Position numbers and translations under genes: made by a program. Below are positions 1 to 10,729 of a stretch of 64,000 bases of DNA, piece by piece. Below the pieces are notes generated by a model. The model was given only the letters and a program-made list of their open reading frames with translations, was not told where the DNA came from and made no database searches. This DNA is from Adiantum capillus-veneris (lineage: Eukaryota; Streptophyta; Polypodiopsida; Polypodiales; Pteridaceae), in the NCBI GenBank assembly GCA_014529385.2, contig CM043952.1, forward strand, positions 56,148,619 to 56,212,618. The letters run 5' to 3'. Within the stretch, counting starts at the first letter, position 1. Every line of letters begins with the position of its first letter.

Positions 1-608
1 GAAGACAATGTGCAATGCGATATGCAATCCGTAGACATAAGATCGTCTGAAGACAAGCTAGATGTAAATGTGACATCGCCATCACAAGCATACTCAGTAA
101 CCACCGTACTAATCTCACTAGCATCTGTCATGCCCAAATCTGCATCACACATCTGTCGCCTCCGTTGTTTCAAACGCCTGAAACATCGACGCCTAATGTG
201 CCCTCTATGTCCACAATGCCAACATGTCAAATCTCTATGTCGTCGAAACTTGCGTGTGGGATCAATCTCTCCCATGGACATAGAAGTGGGACGAGACTTC
301 CCTGTAGACATGGATGTCGTGTACATAGCATGTAAACTCTGCCATAAAGCATGAGTTGTAGTCTCCCTCGAGACCTGCCAGTAAACAGACTCAACCAGAT
401 GTAAACAAATCGTAGACATGGCTAACTCATCAAGATCCTGCCAATCATCATCACGCATAGACTTGGGCTTCGTCGATAAACCACGCAAGGGTTTATCCTG
501 CCCCAAATCCGCCAATGCAACAAGCATATGCTCCTTCCAAGCAACAAAATCTGCACCATCAAACTATGTCAGACCATAACGCTGGAAGTCAAATGAAAAA
601 TCAGCCAT
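1..608 (-). pseudogene. gag: Copia-A gag, decayed and cut by the window edge
   Basis: Gag of a Ty1/Copia retrotransposon, which would form the virus-like particle and bind genomic RNA. On the minus strand an ATG at 606-608 opens a frame starting MADFSF, followed by the Copia gag signature FDGADFVAWKEHML. An in-frame TAG lies at 564-566, just before FDGADF. Around 190-240 is a complete zinc knuckle, CWHCGHRGHIRRRC (CX2CX4HX4C). Between LHAMYTTS and the knuckle only about 40 residues are present where Copia Gag normally has well over a hundred, so the middle of the gene appears deleted. The frame is open apart from the TAG and runs off the left edge; protease, integrase and RT would lie outside the window. 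Identification as Copia gag is firm; loss of function is inferred from the stop and the deletion. Confidence 0.8.
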
Positions 609-2038
609 AATGCTCACAAAAGAGCAACCAACAATGAGTAGCAAATGTCAACCAAATCAGCCCTAAACTGGCTCGAATCGCATCAACAAAAGTCTGCAAA
701 TATGGCTCAAAACCTGATGCAAAGTTGCACCAATAACCGTGCAAAACCTTGCACAAAATCACAAGTCAATATGACTCAATCGCGCATAAATATCTGACAA
801 AATTTTGGCAAAGTCTCCTTTGTAACTGGAGCAAAATCTCAATAGTAAACCTCAAAGAGACAATAATATATGCCACAATGGCCAATCCGGGAATAAACTC
901 GACCGGAATCACCTCACAAAGTCATACATATGAGCATACCTGCTCTTGCCGGAGTACCACTCAACGGCACCTCAAATGACATACATGTGAATGATGATTG
1001 CTGCCAAAATACCTTTCAATCAATGACCAAATGTCTGCCAGATAACTATAGCAACATTTCGCAAAACCTTGCAAGATCTGTCGCTATGCGCAATGCGAAA
1101 TACGGCACACAAGGGCATACACAAGTGACTCCAAACTCCAACCAAATGATGACTGAAAATCACTTGTCAAAGTGGGAGTAAACTCAACCACTAAACTGTC
1201 AAAGAGTAACCTACGGATACGTAGAAGCTATGGCGAGAACCTGGATAAAATCCAACAGAGTTTCTTCTATAAATTGAGCCAAATCTCAAATAATCTCAGC
1301 CATAAACAAATACACAAATCCATATATGGCATACATAAACCGCCAAGACCATGGCAACATAGCTCACTCTCGCATGAGTGGCTCTCTAGACAAATGCATA
1401 TCCAAAAACCTGTGTACACCTATGAATTTGCTGGTTGCTGTAGAAAATACTCCGTGTGTGTGAGATATACCAAAAACAGTGTTTTTGGGACCCGAAAGTG
1501 CACAAATAAACCTGCTACTGTACTTGCTGTAATTCAAAGCATAATTTCAGCAAATAGACATCACCATCGCATCCGGAGCGTGCCAAAACCCTAATCTAAA
1601 CTCCTGGATCATGTAGATCTGACTCTGTATGACGAAGCTACACAAAAAACTGCGTTTTAGAGCCCGAAAATGGCAAAAACGAGCTGCACACAGTCTTGAA
1701 CCTGCTCTGCTCCACTCTGCGTGATGCAAAGTCCTCTCAATGCAGGCTCCAACACAAGAGCTTTGCCACAAGAGCATCCAAGCACTCGAATGTCAAGCTC
1801 TCCTCCGCTGAGCACTTCTCTAACGAGCTCCACTGAGCTCAAAAGCTCCTCTCACCAAGGAAGCCGCAACCACCTCCTCGACCAAGCTTGACCACACCAA
1901 GCTCCTAAGCTCCAAAGACAATGCTCCTCAAGCTAAAATCGCTCTCCGTGAAACTCCGCGATCGAACTCCACCGTCGAGAGCGAGCGAGCTATCGCCTCG
2001 AAGCTCTCAAAGTCGTCGTGCTCTCCGCGGTCACCATA
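609..2038 (-). other. Copia-A untranslated leader between primer site and gag
   Basis: About 1.4 kb separates the primer binding site from the gag start. I see no conserved reading frame in it on either strand; the open frames present are short and look random. A leader this long is unusual for a Copia element and could include a further insertion, but I see no flanking duplication to prove one. Confidence 0.5.
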
Positions 2039-2050
2039 GCTCTGATACCA
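2039..2050 (-). other. Copia-A primer binding site (tRNA-iMet)
   Basis: Read on the minus strand the sequence is TGGTATCAGAGC, the standard plant LTR-retrotransposon primer site complementary to the 3' end of initiator tRNA-Met. It lies two bases inside the LTR end (CA at 2053-2054), as expected, and sets the element's orientation as minus. Confidence 0.85.
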
Positions 2051-2052
2051 AT

Positions 2053-2371
2053 TGAAGGGGATCGGGGAGCACCACAGATGGAGAGTGAGAGAGAGAGAAG
2101 GAGACACACATACGATGTGGGTGGGGAGATTCAAAGAGTGAGCAGCCCCCTATACACTTATGCTATGTATAAGGTATACAAGTCAGTGGGCGCCCAGACT
2201 CTGGACGGCCGGGCAAGGCACAGACGCCTATACCCCAACAACCCTGAGGCAGAGGGTATTACAAGGCAAGCACTTGTTGAGGTCCAGACAAGGGTTATCA
2301 CATTGCAAAAAATAAACAAAGTAGCTATATATCTAGGCTATCACATGCACTTTGCGGCAGAGGGTGTTACA
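2053..2371 (-). repeat. Copia-A 5' LTR
   Basis: The LTR end next to the primer site is CA at 2053-2054 on the minus strand. The outer end is ambiguous: TGTAACACCC begins at 2371 and TGTAATACCC begins at 2263, giving an LTR of 319 or 211 bp, both with TG...CA termini. The two candidate starts sit in two copies of a 46-bp repeat (2249-2294 and 2357-2402), so the outer boundary cannot be settled without the 3' LTR, which is outside the window. Confidence 0.6.
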
Positions 2372-2402
2372 AGGCAATCACCCATTGAGGTCCACACAAG
2401 GG
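2249..2402. repeat. Pair of 46-bp direct repeats, 108 bp apart
   Basis: A block starting GCAGAGGGT at 2249-2294 recurs at 2357-2402 with a handful of mismatches. Each copy contains a TGTAAYACCC LTR-start motif on the minus strand, and the similarity extends beyond that motif to both sides. Confidence 0.75.
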
Positions 2403-2746
2403 CCAAGGAGCTAGTTTCTAAAGATTTTATTGATAGACCAAGGTTAATCCAACAAAAATTAACAAAGGATATTGTGATGCAATCAATGCTCATTGGATAC
2501 CATTCACAAGGAAAGGGACTTCCAGATAAGGATCCAAGTGATTTGTTAGCAAAGTTGGCACCGGCACCTGTGCTAGACAAGAGAAGGTTATCAAGATGGA
2601 GAGATGAGGCTCAAGGAGAGATAGGTCAACCTTTGGTAGACTTTGATGAAATTTTCAACTTAAAGAAAGGATTGTTGTTTGAGATGGTGATGGAGTTAAA
2701 TATGGCCAAAAGGAGAGTATCCACTCTGATGATGCACGAACAATAA
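2372..2746 (+). CDS. Unrecognised coding-like fragment
   Basis: The plus strand is open for about 125 codons here and ends at a TAA at 2744-2746. The predicted peptide is rich in charged residues and looks protein-like (for example QQKLTKDIVMQSMLIGYH and RRLSRWRDEAQGEIGQPL) but I do not recognise a family. The open frame continues to the left through the Copia LTR, which is probably chance, so no start can be chosen. It may be a remnant of the 3' part of a retroelement polyprotein or of an unrelated gene into which Copia-A inserted. Confidence 0.3.
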   Translation, partial: RQSPIEVHTRAKELVSKDFIDRPRLIQQKLTKDIVMQSMLIGYHSQGKGLPDKDPSDLLAKLAPAPVLDKRRLSRWRDEAQGEIGQPLVDFDEIFNLKKGLLFEMVMELNMAKRRVSTLMMHEQ

Positions 2747-4459
2747 ATGGAAATCATCAAGGCACACTTGAACAACCTATTAAGGAAGGTGAGTCCCACT
2801 ACCCAAAATATGATTATGTCACACAAGACATGCAACAAACTGGGAAAAACCAAGAAGAGCATAAATAGGTTTGTGAGATAATTGAATTAAACATTCATCC
2901 TAATAGGTGTGAAATCTGTAGGGCCAATCCTTGGAAGTAAATTATGGTGTCAAGGCCACCTCCATGACAAGAGGAGAAAATGTAATAAGCTAACTGGCAA
3001 TGAGGGCAGATCAAGGTTAGTGGCTGTGTCTACTCCATGCGTTTAGGGGGTGTCACAAGTTGAGAACAATGAGAAGAATCAACTTGTGTGGTTTTGTGGA
3101 GATAATGTCGATCGCACCACAACTCCATCAAATATTGCGATAGAAAAGACCTACAAGTCGATCTGTTGTTTGGCCAATTGCAATCAGTACATGCTTGGAT
3201 CTTGTGTGGAAAATGTTACACTATGGAATGCAAGCTTTGATTTTCATACTTCTAATGGGGATGAATCTCTTGGGAAACAAGTATAAAGAGTGGGCAAGTG
3301 AAAGGGATAAGCTCTCTATTTACTGATGTAGATATTCGTCCTCCGCAACGCGAATGTGCACCTGTGAGGACTTTCAAATGGGGGTATGTGGGGGCAAAAG
3401 GTACATGGCTTGCAAGCTTCTCTATTTTATCTTTGTCAAATATCTAGAATTTGATATGAATCAACAAAAATTTTTCTACCGTGCTGCGCATTAACAGAGA
3501 CCGAGCTTCGTCAAGCTATACCTTGTTGCCTCTCACTAATCTAGTGATAATTATGGAACCGTTAAACATTGACATCTTATTCAATCGTTAAATCATTAAA
3601 TGCAGAGCTCTTAGTGAATTTTAAACTTTAATTTTTCGCTAGTGAATAGTTTCCAAGAGAAATATCTTTTGGACTTCTTTTCAACACTCCCCACATTGGG
3701 TCTACACTTGCTCACATCGCTCATATGATTTCGCTCGTATAATGGTGATCCCCGCATGAGATGATCCGTACAGGTAAACATGAAGTGCTCGAGTTGAAGA
3801 GCATGCCGGTCTTCTCAAATTGTTAATCAAAGCTCCAAAGAGAAAGATATGGGCAGTTGAATGTTTTCCATGCATTATGGGCCAAATCGCCCACATTGGG
3901 GAAGCGTGCCTGCCAGGAGATTTCAGGCCTCGACTAGATTTTAGAATTTCATATGTACTGCATGGAGTTAGCCAAAGTTTGCGGCTTGCCGATCAGAGTC
4001 AAGGGCATCGAGGTATGCCCAATTTTTTTCCTGCTTTTGCGACTTGATGTTTGAGGGTGTGAAGTGATCAGGAGGTGGCAAAGTTTTCAAGGTTTGGAGC
4101 TGGCAAGGGTGTGGCTTGACAAGAGGGAAGTTTGGGTACACAAAGCACCGGCATCATGGGAAACTTGTGGTAAAACTTTTCCTTGGTTAGAAATTACAAA
4201 GGCAAAAGGGAGTGGTGCAATTTGGAAAAGGCAAGCGAGATAAGCTCCACCAGCTAAGGGGGAAAAAAAGGTTTTGTGAGGCTTATGGGGAGCAAGTGTG
4301 CCCCACGCTATTTCTTTTTTTTTAATAGCAAAACTCACAATTGTGAGTGAATTATATTGAGCAGCCCAAAAAATTATAAGGTTTTGTCATGCTCATGTTA
4401 AGCCATGACCACATCCAGGAATCATAATTACAATGGCTATAAGGGCAGCCACTCCCCCC
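2747..4459. other. Anonymous intergenic sequence
   Basis: Only short open frames occur (the longest is 78 codons at 3050-3286, plus strand, with no recognisable motif). No LTR ends, primer sites, tandem repeats or known protein similarity were found. Confidence 0.5.
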
Positions 4460-4478
4460 GATGGCCAAGGTTTGCCCC
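4460..4478. repeat. 19-bp direct repeat, left copy
   Basis: GATGGCCAAGGTTTGCCCC occurs here and again at 15666-15684, at the two sides of the LINE remnant plus chromovirus. It may be the LINE target-site duplication. Alternatively both copies derive from LINE coding sequence, because both can be read as GKPWPSG on the minus strand and weaker similarity extends past the 19 bp. Confidence 0.6.
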
Positions 4479-4691
4479 CAGTATTCCGTCTGTTTACAAC
4501 AAGGCACAAGTAGTCCTAGACCAGTCCTCCAAGTGATGCTCGCGCCCGAGTGCCCATATTAGCACTTTGCTTTCCTGTATAATTTCTACGAAGCTTGCCA
4601 TCTCAAATCCTCTTTTGAACACACGGCGGTTCCTTTTTTGCCATACATTATGAAAGAAGAAGTATATGACAATTGAGTGCTAACGAGAAGT
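4479..4691 (-). pseudogene. LINE ORF2 C-terminal remnant (distal piece)
   Basis: On the minus strand this encodes the end of a plant LINE ORF2: the motif NVWQKRNRRVFKRG followed by a short tail ending CALL and a TAA stop near 4494. N-x-W-x-x-R-N-x-R is typical of the region after the RT zinc-binding domain of plant non-LTR retrotransposons. The upstream continuation lies on the other side of the chromovirus at 15357 and beyond; the target duplication GAAGT (4687-4691) marks the break. A frame change is needed between the two pieces, so it is a pseudogene. No poly(A) tail is visible beyond the stop. Confidence 0.6.
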
Positions 4692-7462
4692 TCTGAGGTC
4701 CCCACCCCGTCGTATCAAACAACGGATCTGATGGTAAACCTGGTGGCCACTAGATCTATAGCGGAAGCAAACAAAATGGTTCAGAGTTCAACTAGCGGAC
4801 GATCTCTCATCACAAAGTGAGTCGAGTTCGAGCCTACTAGCAACGAGATCTAGCTCTACCTCGCAGGGGAAGCGTACTTAACTATCTAGCGATCCTAAGA
4901 CCCACCTTCCAAGAGGAGAGAAACCCCGAGTGCCTTTTTCCCCATGTTTCAGAGGCACGTACTCTCGAGAATTCCCCGCTCTAGGGGCAATGAGCATTAC
5001 TAATATCGAGTAAGCACTATGGGGACAGAGAGTTCTCGACCAATTGGGACCACCCATCTCGTAGGCCTTGGCAACCTGAGCCAAGCCCCCACTTTCCACC
5101 CCCACACTCACACTTCCTCGTGTGACCTAATTACTACCACAAAGGTTGTTCAACATAAATATTCCTTGTTTACTTTCGAATCACATGGTTCGTTAAAACA
5201 GCCCTTCAACCAGTATTGCAAACAACACCAAGACAGAATTCTAGTAAAAATTCTACTCAAACTTATTCATAAAAATTCCAATGTTCTGGAGGTACAACAT
5301 CCCCCCTCCAGCGAGAGTTCACTCCTCCCGTTGTCGCCTAGCTGCCCATACAACTAGGTATGTCCACCGCATAGAAAGCACGTCATGGACACTCCCACCG
5401 CATAGAAAGCAAGACGTGGGTTCCCACCGCATAGAAAGCAAGTCGTGGGTATCCACCGCATAGAAAGCATGTCATGGATTCAAGAGTCCTAACGAGGAAC
5501 TCTGCCCCCTGTGATCAGTAGGGGGGTCAGGACTGATTCAACATTGGAAATAAAATGAACATGTCGAGCTAAATTTTCCCTAGCAAACATTCTTTCCTCT
5601 TGCAAACAGCATACCCATCAATCATTTCTTTCCTACTTTATACTTAAATGTACTATGCATTCGATGCCGAGGTTTCTGTCGGATTTCTCCAACATGTTCG
5701 GGGATATGTTCATTCCTAACTAATCGTATGCAATGTAAATTAAACAACTTGGATAAAAATATGATCTACCTCTTCCACTTCTTCATCGATGGCCTGTGAG
5801 ATGGCCGGTATTGGCTCGTCCATGGGAGCCTTTCCCTTTCCGTTGACATTGCTCGTTCCTGCTTCGCGATCATGGGCACCACCGAAGCGCGTCCTCTTAA
5901 CCGGGGCCATTTCTCACTACTTTAAATGATTAGCTTGGAGAAAGAGCTAAGGTTCACAAGCATCATAACAGTCCAATGGGTGGATTAGTGACATCAATTA
6001 ATCCCTCTTATATGAGAGTCTAGATTTCTTTCATAAGCAATCATTAAGGATGGCACATAATCCTATGGGAATCGGCTCTAAGATAATTATTCGGCTTACA
6101 TGATCAAGAATAATTAGGATTTCACTATTGGAATTACCAGAGAATTGGATTAAGTATGATTAGACTATTTCCTAGCAATTAGATGATGCAGATTTACCCT
6201 ATGCATATGTGTGAGGAAAAACCAATTCTTAGAGACTTAATGACGGATTAATTTCTCCTTAATTACGTCTTAATGTATAAGAGAAATGAATTCAATTAAG
6301 CTACAATGTTAATGAGTGATTACAATAGTGATTCTCTTCAATCTGCACAAATACTAGCTTACCGATTAATTACTATGCTATCTAGAGAGAGAAGATTCTG
6401 ATAATTATGCTCTAATCATTTATTCGAGAGTGAAGAATGGCTGATAATTCAGCCATGGAATGATGATTACATAATAAGTACGAATAAGGAGAATTTAGAG
6501 AGTAGTCATAGAGATTTTCGACTAGGAATAGGCATAATAGACAAGGAATTTAGATGGTAGAGAAAAAGATTCACAGATGGCATTAATTAAACTGTCGTTA
6601 CCGTGATTAAGAGCTGGTAATCTTCTCAATTTTCTGATCTAATCGAGCTTCTTGAGATGAAAATTCGGCGGCACCTCCCTCCTTGCTTCTTCTTCAATAG
6701 GTGTGTGATTCGGCAGCACCTCCCCAATGTGTGTGGGTGTGTGTGTATGCACTGTGTGTATGTGTGATCATAAGAGTGTGTGTGTGTGTGTGTGTATGCA
6801 GGTCTTTAAATAGGCTCCTACAAGCTAAAAATCGATCTGGGTTGCTAAATGCATCTGGGAGCTTCTCCAGTTAAGCATGGCAAGTCCAGTTCTCTGCCCA
6901 CCAAGTGTCAGGTTGGCTTGGTTAACTGGTTCTGAGACTGAGTTGCAGGCTTGGCAGCTTTCCCAAGACTCCCACAAAGCAAGAGGGCGCCCCCTAGCTG
7001 CTAAAGCTGATCTGGAGTGGCCTGGGACCTGTTCCCACACAGTCACGGGCCCTCGGTGCCTCCCCGGACAATTTTTAGGAAATTTGGTTCTAGGCTAAAA
7101 CGGGTCATACGAATCGGATTTTGATGCCGTAAATTGCCATACGAAGCTCTAACTAAGGCGTACTGGCCCGAGTACCTGCCATATTTAGCAGCCCCCGGGG
7201 TCCGAAAATGCATTTTTTTCAAATTCGGGGTACGGGTGCAGATTTTCGAGACGGTCAAGATTGGACGGGTCGGGTGACCAAAAACTTACTATTTTTGGAA
7301 ATTTTTCACAAAAATTATTTTAATTCACATTTTGAAGTGTTATAACATTCTAAACATCATGGCACTGACAGAATCTGAAAAACTGCTAAAAATAGTAACT
7401 TATTCCATTGTATTCATTTCGTGGTACAAGGGTGTTCTTGTGATCGGGTCAGAGACCTTACA
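4692..7462 (-). repeat. Chromovirus 3' LTR
   Basis: Pairs with 12581-15351 over its whole length without visible indels. On the minus strand it starts TGTAAGGTCTCTG at 7462. It carries a TATTTAAA box (6805-6812), a GT-rich stretch just upstream of it (about 6726-6800), a four-unit tandem repeat (5363-5477) and the same 47-codon open frame as the 5' LTR (5910 down to 5770). Confidence 0.95.
5363..5477. repeat. Four-unit tandem repeat inside the chromovirus LTR
   Basis: Units beginning CCACCGCATAGAAAGCA start at 5363, 5395, 5424 and 5453 (spacing 32, 29, 29). The same array occurs in the other LTR at 13252-13366. In the 5' LTR it lies inside the proposed gag intron. Confidence 0.85.
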
Positions 7463-7473
7463 ACCTCCCCAAC
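7463..7473 (-). other. Chromovirus polypurine tract
   Basis: Directly inside the 3' LTR the minus strand reads TTGGGGAGGT, a polypurine run in the correct place to prime plus-strand DNA synthesis. Confidence 0.8.
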
Positions 7474-7494
7474 GTGAAAAATTTTGAGATGTCC

Positions 7495-10479
7495 TCATCT
7501 CAAGAATGAGTTTGGGTAATCTTTTAAGAGCGTTGACTCGTCTTCCCAAGTTGCATCTTCTTCAGGGTAATCCTTCCATTTTACCAGATGTTCCGTGATA
7601 GTTCTGTTGCGTAATTTTCTTTCCCTTGTTTCAAGTACATAGTCAGGTTGGAGCTCGAGAACTCCTTGTGCTGGCATGACTAACTGATCTGAGTCCAAGA
7701 ATTGATCAGGGTTGGGAATATAGGGTTTGAGTAAGCTGACATGGAATACATCATGAACCTTCAAGTTTGCAGGTAACTTTAGCTTGTAGGCCTGGTCACT
7801 TATAATCTTGACGATCTCAAATGGTCCACAATACCTTGGGCTAAGCTTCTTATATCTGCCTAGTGATAAGTTGCTTTTCTTAGGTCGGACTCGTAGAAAA
7901 ACTTTATCCCCTTCTTTGAAAGTCCTTTCCGAACGATTCTTATAGTGCTTCTGTCTATCCTGAGCTGCCTGAATGTCCTGGCGAATAGCTCTAGTCTGTG
8001 CTTCCATATCTTCTAACATCTTTCTAGAGGCTTCTACTCTGATGGTTGGATCTGAAAAGTTCAGTGGTGCTAAGCAGTCCTGTCCATAAAGAGCTTTGAA
8101 AGGTGACATTCCAATGCTTCTGTGTTCGGAAGAGTTATAAGCATATTCTACCAAAGGTAGATATTGTAACCATTTCTTTGGTTCTTGCGAACAATAGGCT
8201 CTGAGAATGTCCTCGATGACTTGATTAACTCTTTCGGTTTGCCCATCAGTCTGCGGATGATATGCTGTGCTGAAGGCTAATTGTGACCCAATAGATTGGA
8301 AAAGAGAGGTCCAAAATTTTGATGTAAACTTGGCATCTCTATCATTGACAATACGCTTGGGTAGACCATGTAGCCTGAAAATCTCCTTGATGAATACCCG
8401 ACTAACATCTGAAGCAGTAAAGATCGTCTTTACGGGTATTAGATGAGCCACTTTTGTGAGCATGTCAACAACCACGAAAACAGAATCATAACCTCCTGTA
8501 GAAGGTAATCCTGTAACAAAATCCATACTGATGCATTCCCACTTCATCTGGGGTATGTCAAGAGGTTGAAGTTGCCCTGGTAATTTGATCCTTTCGGCCT
8601 TTATCCGTTGACAAGAAAGACATTGCCTCACATAGCGAAGTATGTCTCCTTTCATTCCAGACCAGAAATAACTCCTTCTGACGGCGTGAAGAGTTTTAGC
8701 ATAGCCTGGGTGTCCGGATGTAGGGCTATCGTGTGCTTCATATAGAATGGCCTTCTTTAAAACTGGGTCTCTGGGGACACAGAGTCTATGTCTGTAGTAA
8801 AGACATCCTCCCATAAGAGAGTAATCTTTCGCTTCAGGCATCTTATTCTGCTGGACTAATGAAGCCATACGTTGGTACTCTGGATCTTCGAGGGATGCTT
8901 CTTTGATTCTATCCCAGATAGGGTTATTTGGAATAGAGATAGCTCCGAGAAACGATTTTCGGCTAAGACCATCTGCAACTGCGTTTTCCTTCCCTGGTCT
9001 ATACTTTATGTCAAGGTCATATTCCTGTAATAGCTCTATCCATCGCCGTTGTCGCATATTGAGAATGGGTTGGGTAAAAATCCACTTTAAACTCTTGTGA
9101 TCTGTAACCAACTGAAACTTGCGTCCAAGAAGATAATGTCTCCATAACTTCAGTGCATGAATAACTGCTAAAAGTTTCAGATCATGAGTAGGATAGTTCT
9201 TCTCATGATCTCTCAGCTTTCGCGAAGTATATGCCACCGGTCTTCCTTCTTGAGTAAGAACTCCACCTAGAGCGAATTTGCTAGCGTCTGTCGCTACTTC
9301 AAATTCTTTACTGAAGTCTGGAAGCTTTAAAATAGGAGCTGAGACCAAGAATCTTTTTAGCTTAGCAAAACTAGACTCGTGCTCGGTCTTCCAATCGATC
9401 CTTATTCCTTTCTTCAGGAGTTCCGTCAAGGGTGCAGCAATACGTGCATAATCCTTGACAAAAATCCTGTACCATCCCGTTATTCCAAGAAATCCTCTTA
9501 CTTCACTGACAGTGGATGGTTGAGGCCAGTCAACGATGTCCTTGACTTTGTCTGGGTCTACTGAAATCCCTTCAGCCGAAATGACAAATCCAAGATAGTT
9601 GACCTTTGGTGAGCACAAAGTGCACTTGCTCTCTTTAGCGTAAAGCTGGTGTTCTCGAAGGAGATCAAGTACTTTGCAAACATGATCTTCGTGATCTGCC
9701 TCGTCTTTGGAATAGATCAGAATGTCATCAAAGAAAACCAAGACAAAATCATCCAGGTAAGGTCTGAAAATATCATGCATAAGTCGGTTGAAGCTTGCAG
9801 GAGCATTTGTTAGACCAAAAGACATTACTGTGAATTCGTAGTGCCCATACCTAGTATTGAAAGCTGTCTTCGGAATATCTGATTCCTTGATCCTGATTTG
9901 GTAATATCCTGACCTTAGATCTATCTTTGTAAATATTTTGGCGCCGTGGAGTCTGTCCAAAAGTTCGTCAATCCTTGGAATTGGATACTTGTGCTTGACA
10001 ATTACCTGGTTCAGTCCACGATAGTCTATGCATAGCCTTAAGATTCCATCCTTCTTCTTTTGGAAAAGAACTGGAGCACCCCAAGGAGAAGTACTGGGTC
10101 GAATGAATCCTTGCTCAATGAGTTGCCTAAGTTGTTCTTTGAGTTCGATGGCCTCCGGAAGTGACATTTTATAAGGTCTTTTTGAGATAGGTTCACACCC
10201 AGGGATAGTCTCAATCTCATGATCTACCTCTCTGTGTGGTGGAAGATTCGTAAGGTCCTCGGGGAATACGTCATCATACTCCCTCAGCCAGTCTGGTCGA
10301 AGTGAGGTATCTGATTGGTCCACCTTATTAAGTTTAACTGCATATATTTGCTGACCCTTCCTAAGTCCCTTCAAAAGTCTGTTGGCCTTAACTAGAGTAG
10401 CCTTAGGTCTCCCATTTTCCCCCTGAATTAAGGCTTCATTACCCAAGTTATCTGTAAAGGTAAAATTCCCCTTGTGCAC
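7495..10479 (-). CDS. pol: Chromovirus Pol: RT, RNase H, integrase, chromodomain
   Basis: Pol of a Ty3/Gypsy chromovirus, which copies the element RNA into DNA and inserts it. The 994-codon frame is intact. Reverse transcriptase spans about residues 100-290, with [11 protein letters not shown] and the catalytic FFDDILIYS near residue 250. RNase H follows at about 390-490 ([19 protein letters not shown]). The integrase HHCC finger is near 590-640 (HPGYAKT, CLSCQR) and the catalytic core near 650-800, with [15 protein letters not shown] and DGQTERVNQ giving D, D and E. A chromodomain closes the protein (about 940-990: [17 protein letters not shown]); in this clade it directs integration to particular chromatin. 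The ATG at 10479 is simply the first in the open frame; Pol is normally cleaved from a Gag-Pol precursor, and this frame is the same as that of gag. Confidence 0.95.
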   Translation of the reverse strand: MHKGNFTFTDNLGNEALIQGENGRPKATLVKANRLLKGLRKGQQIYAVKLNKVDQSDTSLRPDWLREYDDVFPEDLTNLPPHREVDHEIETIPGCEPISKRPYKMSLPEAIELKEQLRQLIEQGFIRPSTSPWGAPVLFQKKKDGILRLCIDYRGLNQVIVKHKYPIPRIDELLDRLHGAKIFTKIDLRSGYYQIRIKESDIPKTAFNTRYGHYEFTVMSFGLTNAPASFNRLMHDIFRPYLDDFVLVFFDDILIYSKDEADHEDHVCKVLDLLREHQLYAKESKCTLCSPKVNYLGFVISAEGISVDPDKVKDIVDWPQPSTVSEVRGFLGITGWYRIFVKDYARIAAPLTELLKKGIRIDWKTEHESSFAKLKRFLVSAPILKLPDFSKEFEVATDASKFALGGVLTQEGRPVAYTSRKLRDHEKNYPTHDLKLLAVIHALKLWRHYLLGRKFQLVTDHKSLKWIFTQPILNMRQRRWIELLQEYDLDIKYRPGKENAVADGLSRKSFLGAISIPNNPIWDRIKEASLEDPEYQRMASLVQQNKMPEAKDYSLMGGCLYYRHRLCVPRDPVLKKAILYEAHDSPTSGHPGYAKTLHAVRRSYFWSGMKGDILRYVRQCLSCQRIKAERIKLPGQLQPLDIPQMKWECISMDFVTGLPSTGGYDSVFVVVDMLTKVAHLIPVKTIFTASDVSRVFIKEIFRLHGLPKRIVNDRDAKFTSKFWTSLFQSIGSQLAFSTAYHPQTDGQTERVNQVIEDILRAYCSQEPKKWLQYLPLVEYAYNSSEHRSIGMSPFKALYGQDCLAPLNFSDPTIRVEASRKMLEDMEAQTRAIRQDIQAAQDRQKHYKNRSERTFKEGDKVFLRVRPKKSNLSLGRYKKLSPRYCGPFEIVKIISDQAYKLKLPANLKVHDVFHVSLLKPYIPNPDQFLDSDQLVMPAQGVLELQPDYVLETRERKLRNRTITEHLVKWKDYPEEDATWEDESTLLKDYPNSFLR

Positions 10480-10729
10480 AATGTATGTGGGCCCTATTTC
10501 GCTTTAGCCAGTCCATCCCTAGTATCCCATCAAAGAATCCTAAGGGTAAGGTTCGAAATTGGGCAGAAGTTGGGTGTCCCCCTAAATCAAAGTCAATTTT
10601 GCCTGCAGAGTGTTGAGATACTACCTCCTTGCCGTTTGCTAACTCGACAACTAGTTTGCTTGACGGATACTTATCTAGATTAAGCTTTCTCATGCATCTG
10701 GGTGAAAGAAATGAAAGAGTATGCCACAA
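10448..10729 (-). pseudogene. Chromovirus protease segment, shifted out of frame
   Basis: Aspartic protease that would cleave the polyprotein. The flap-side motif GILGMDWL is clear near 10500-10530. The catalytic triplet region reads LIDCGI in the gag frame just upstream, where D-S/T-G is expected, so the active site may also be altered. Gag (to the right) and pol (to the left) share one frame while this roughly 250-bp segment is in another, which implies two compensating indels near 10720-10735 and 10450-10490. As it stands the precursor would terminate at 10690, so the copy probably cannot process its own proteins. Confidence 0.7.

Noticed and set aside
2018-2746. 242-codon plus-strand open frame
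   Set aside because: Its first third runs antisense through a Copia primer site and LTR, so the full-length frame is chance. Only the part after 2372 is kept, as an unrecognised fragment.
5363-5477. CRISPR-like array
   Set aside because: Units are contiguous with no distinct spacers, in a plant LTR; it is an ordinary tandem repeat.
6825-7258. Short open frames in the chromovirus LTR as genes
   Set aside because: They are duplicated in both LTRs only because the LTRs are duplicated, have no motif, and lie around the promoter. Only the frame at 13659-13799 has splice and phase support.
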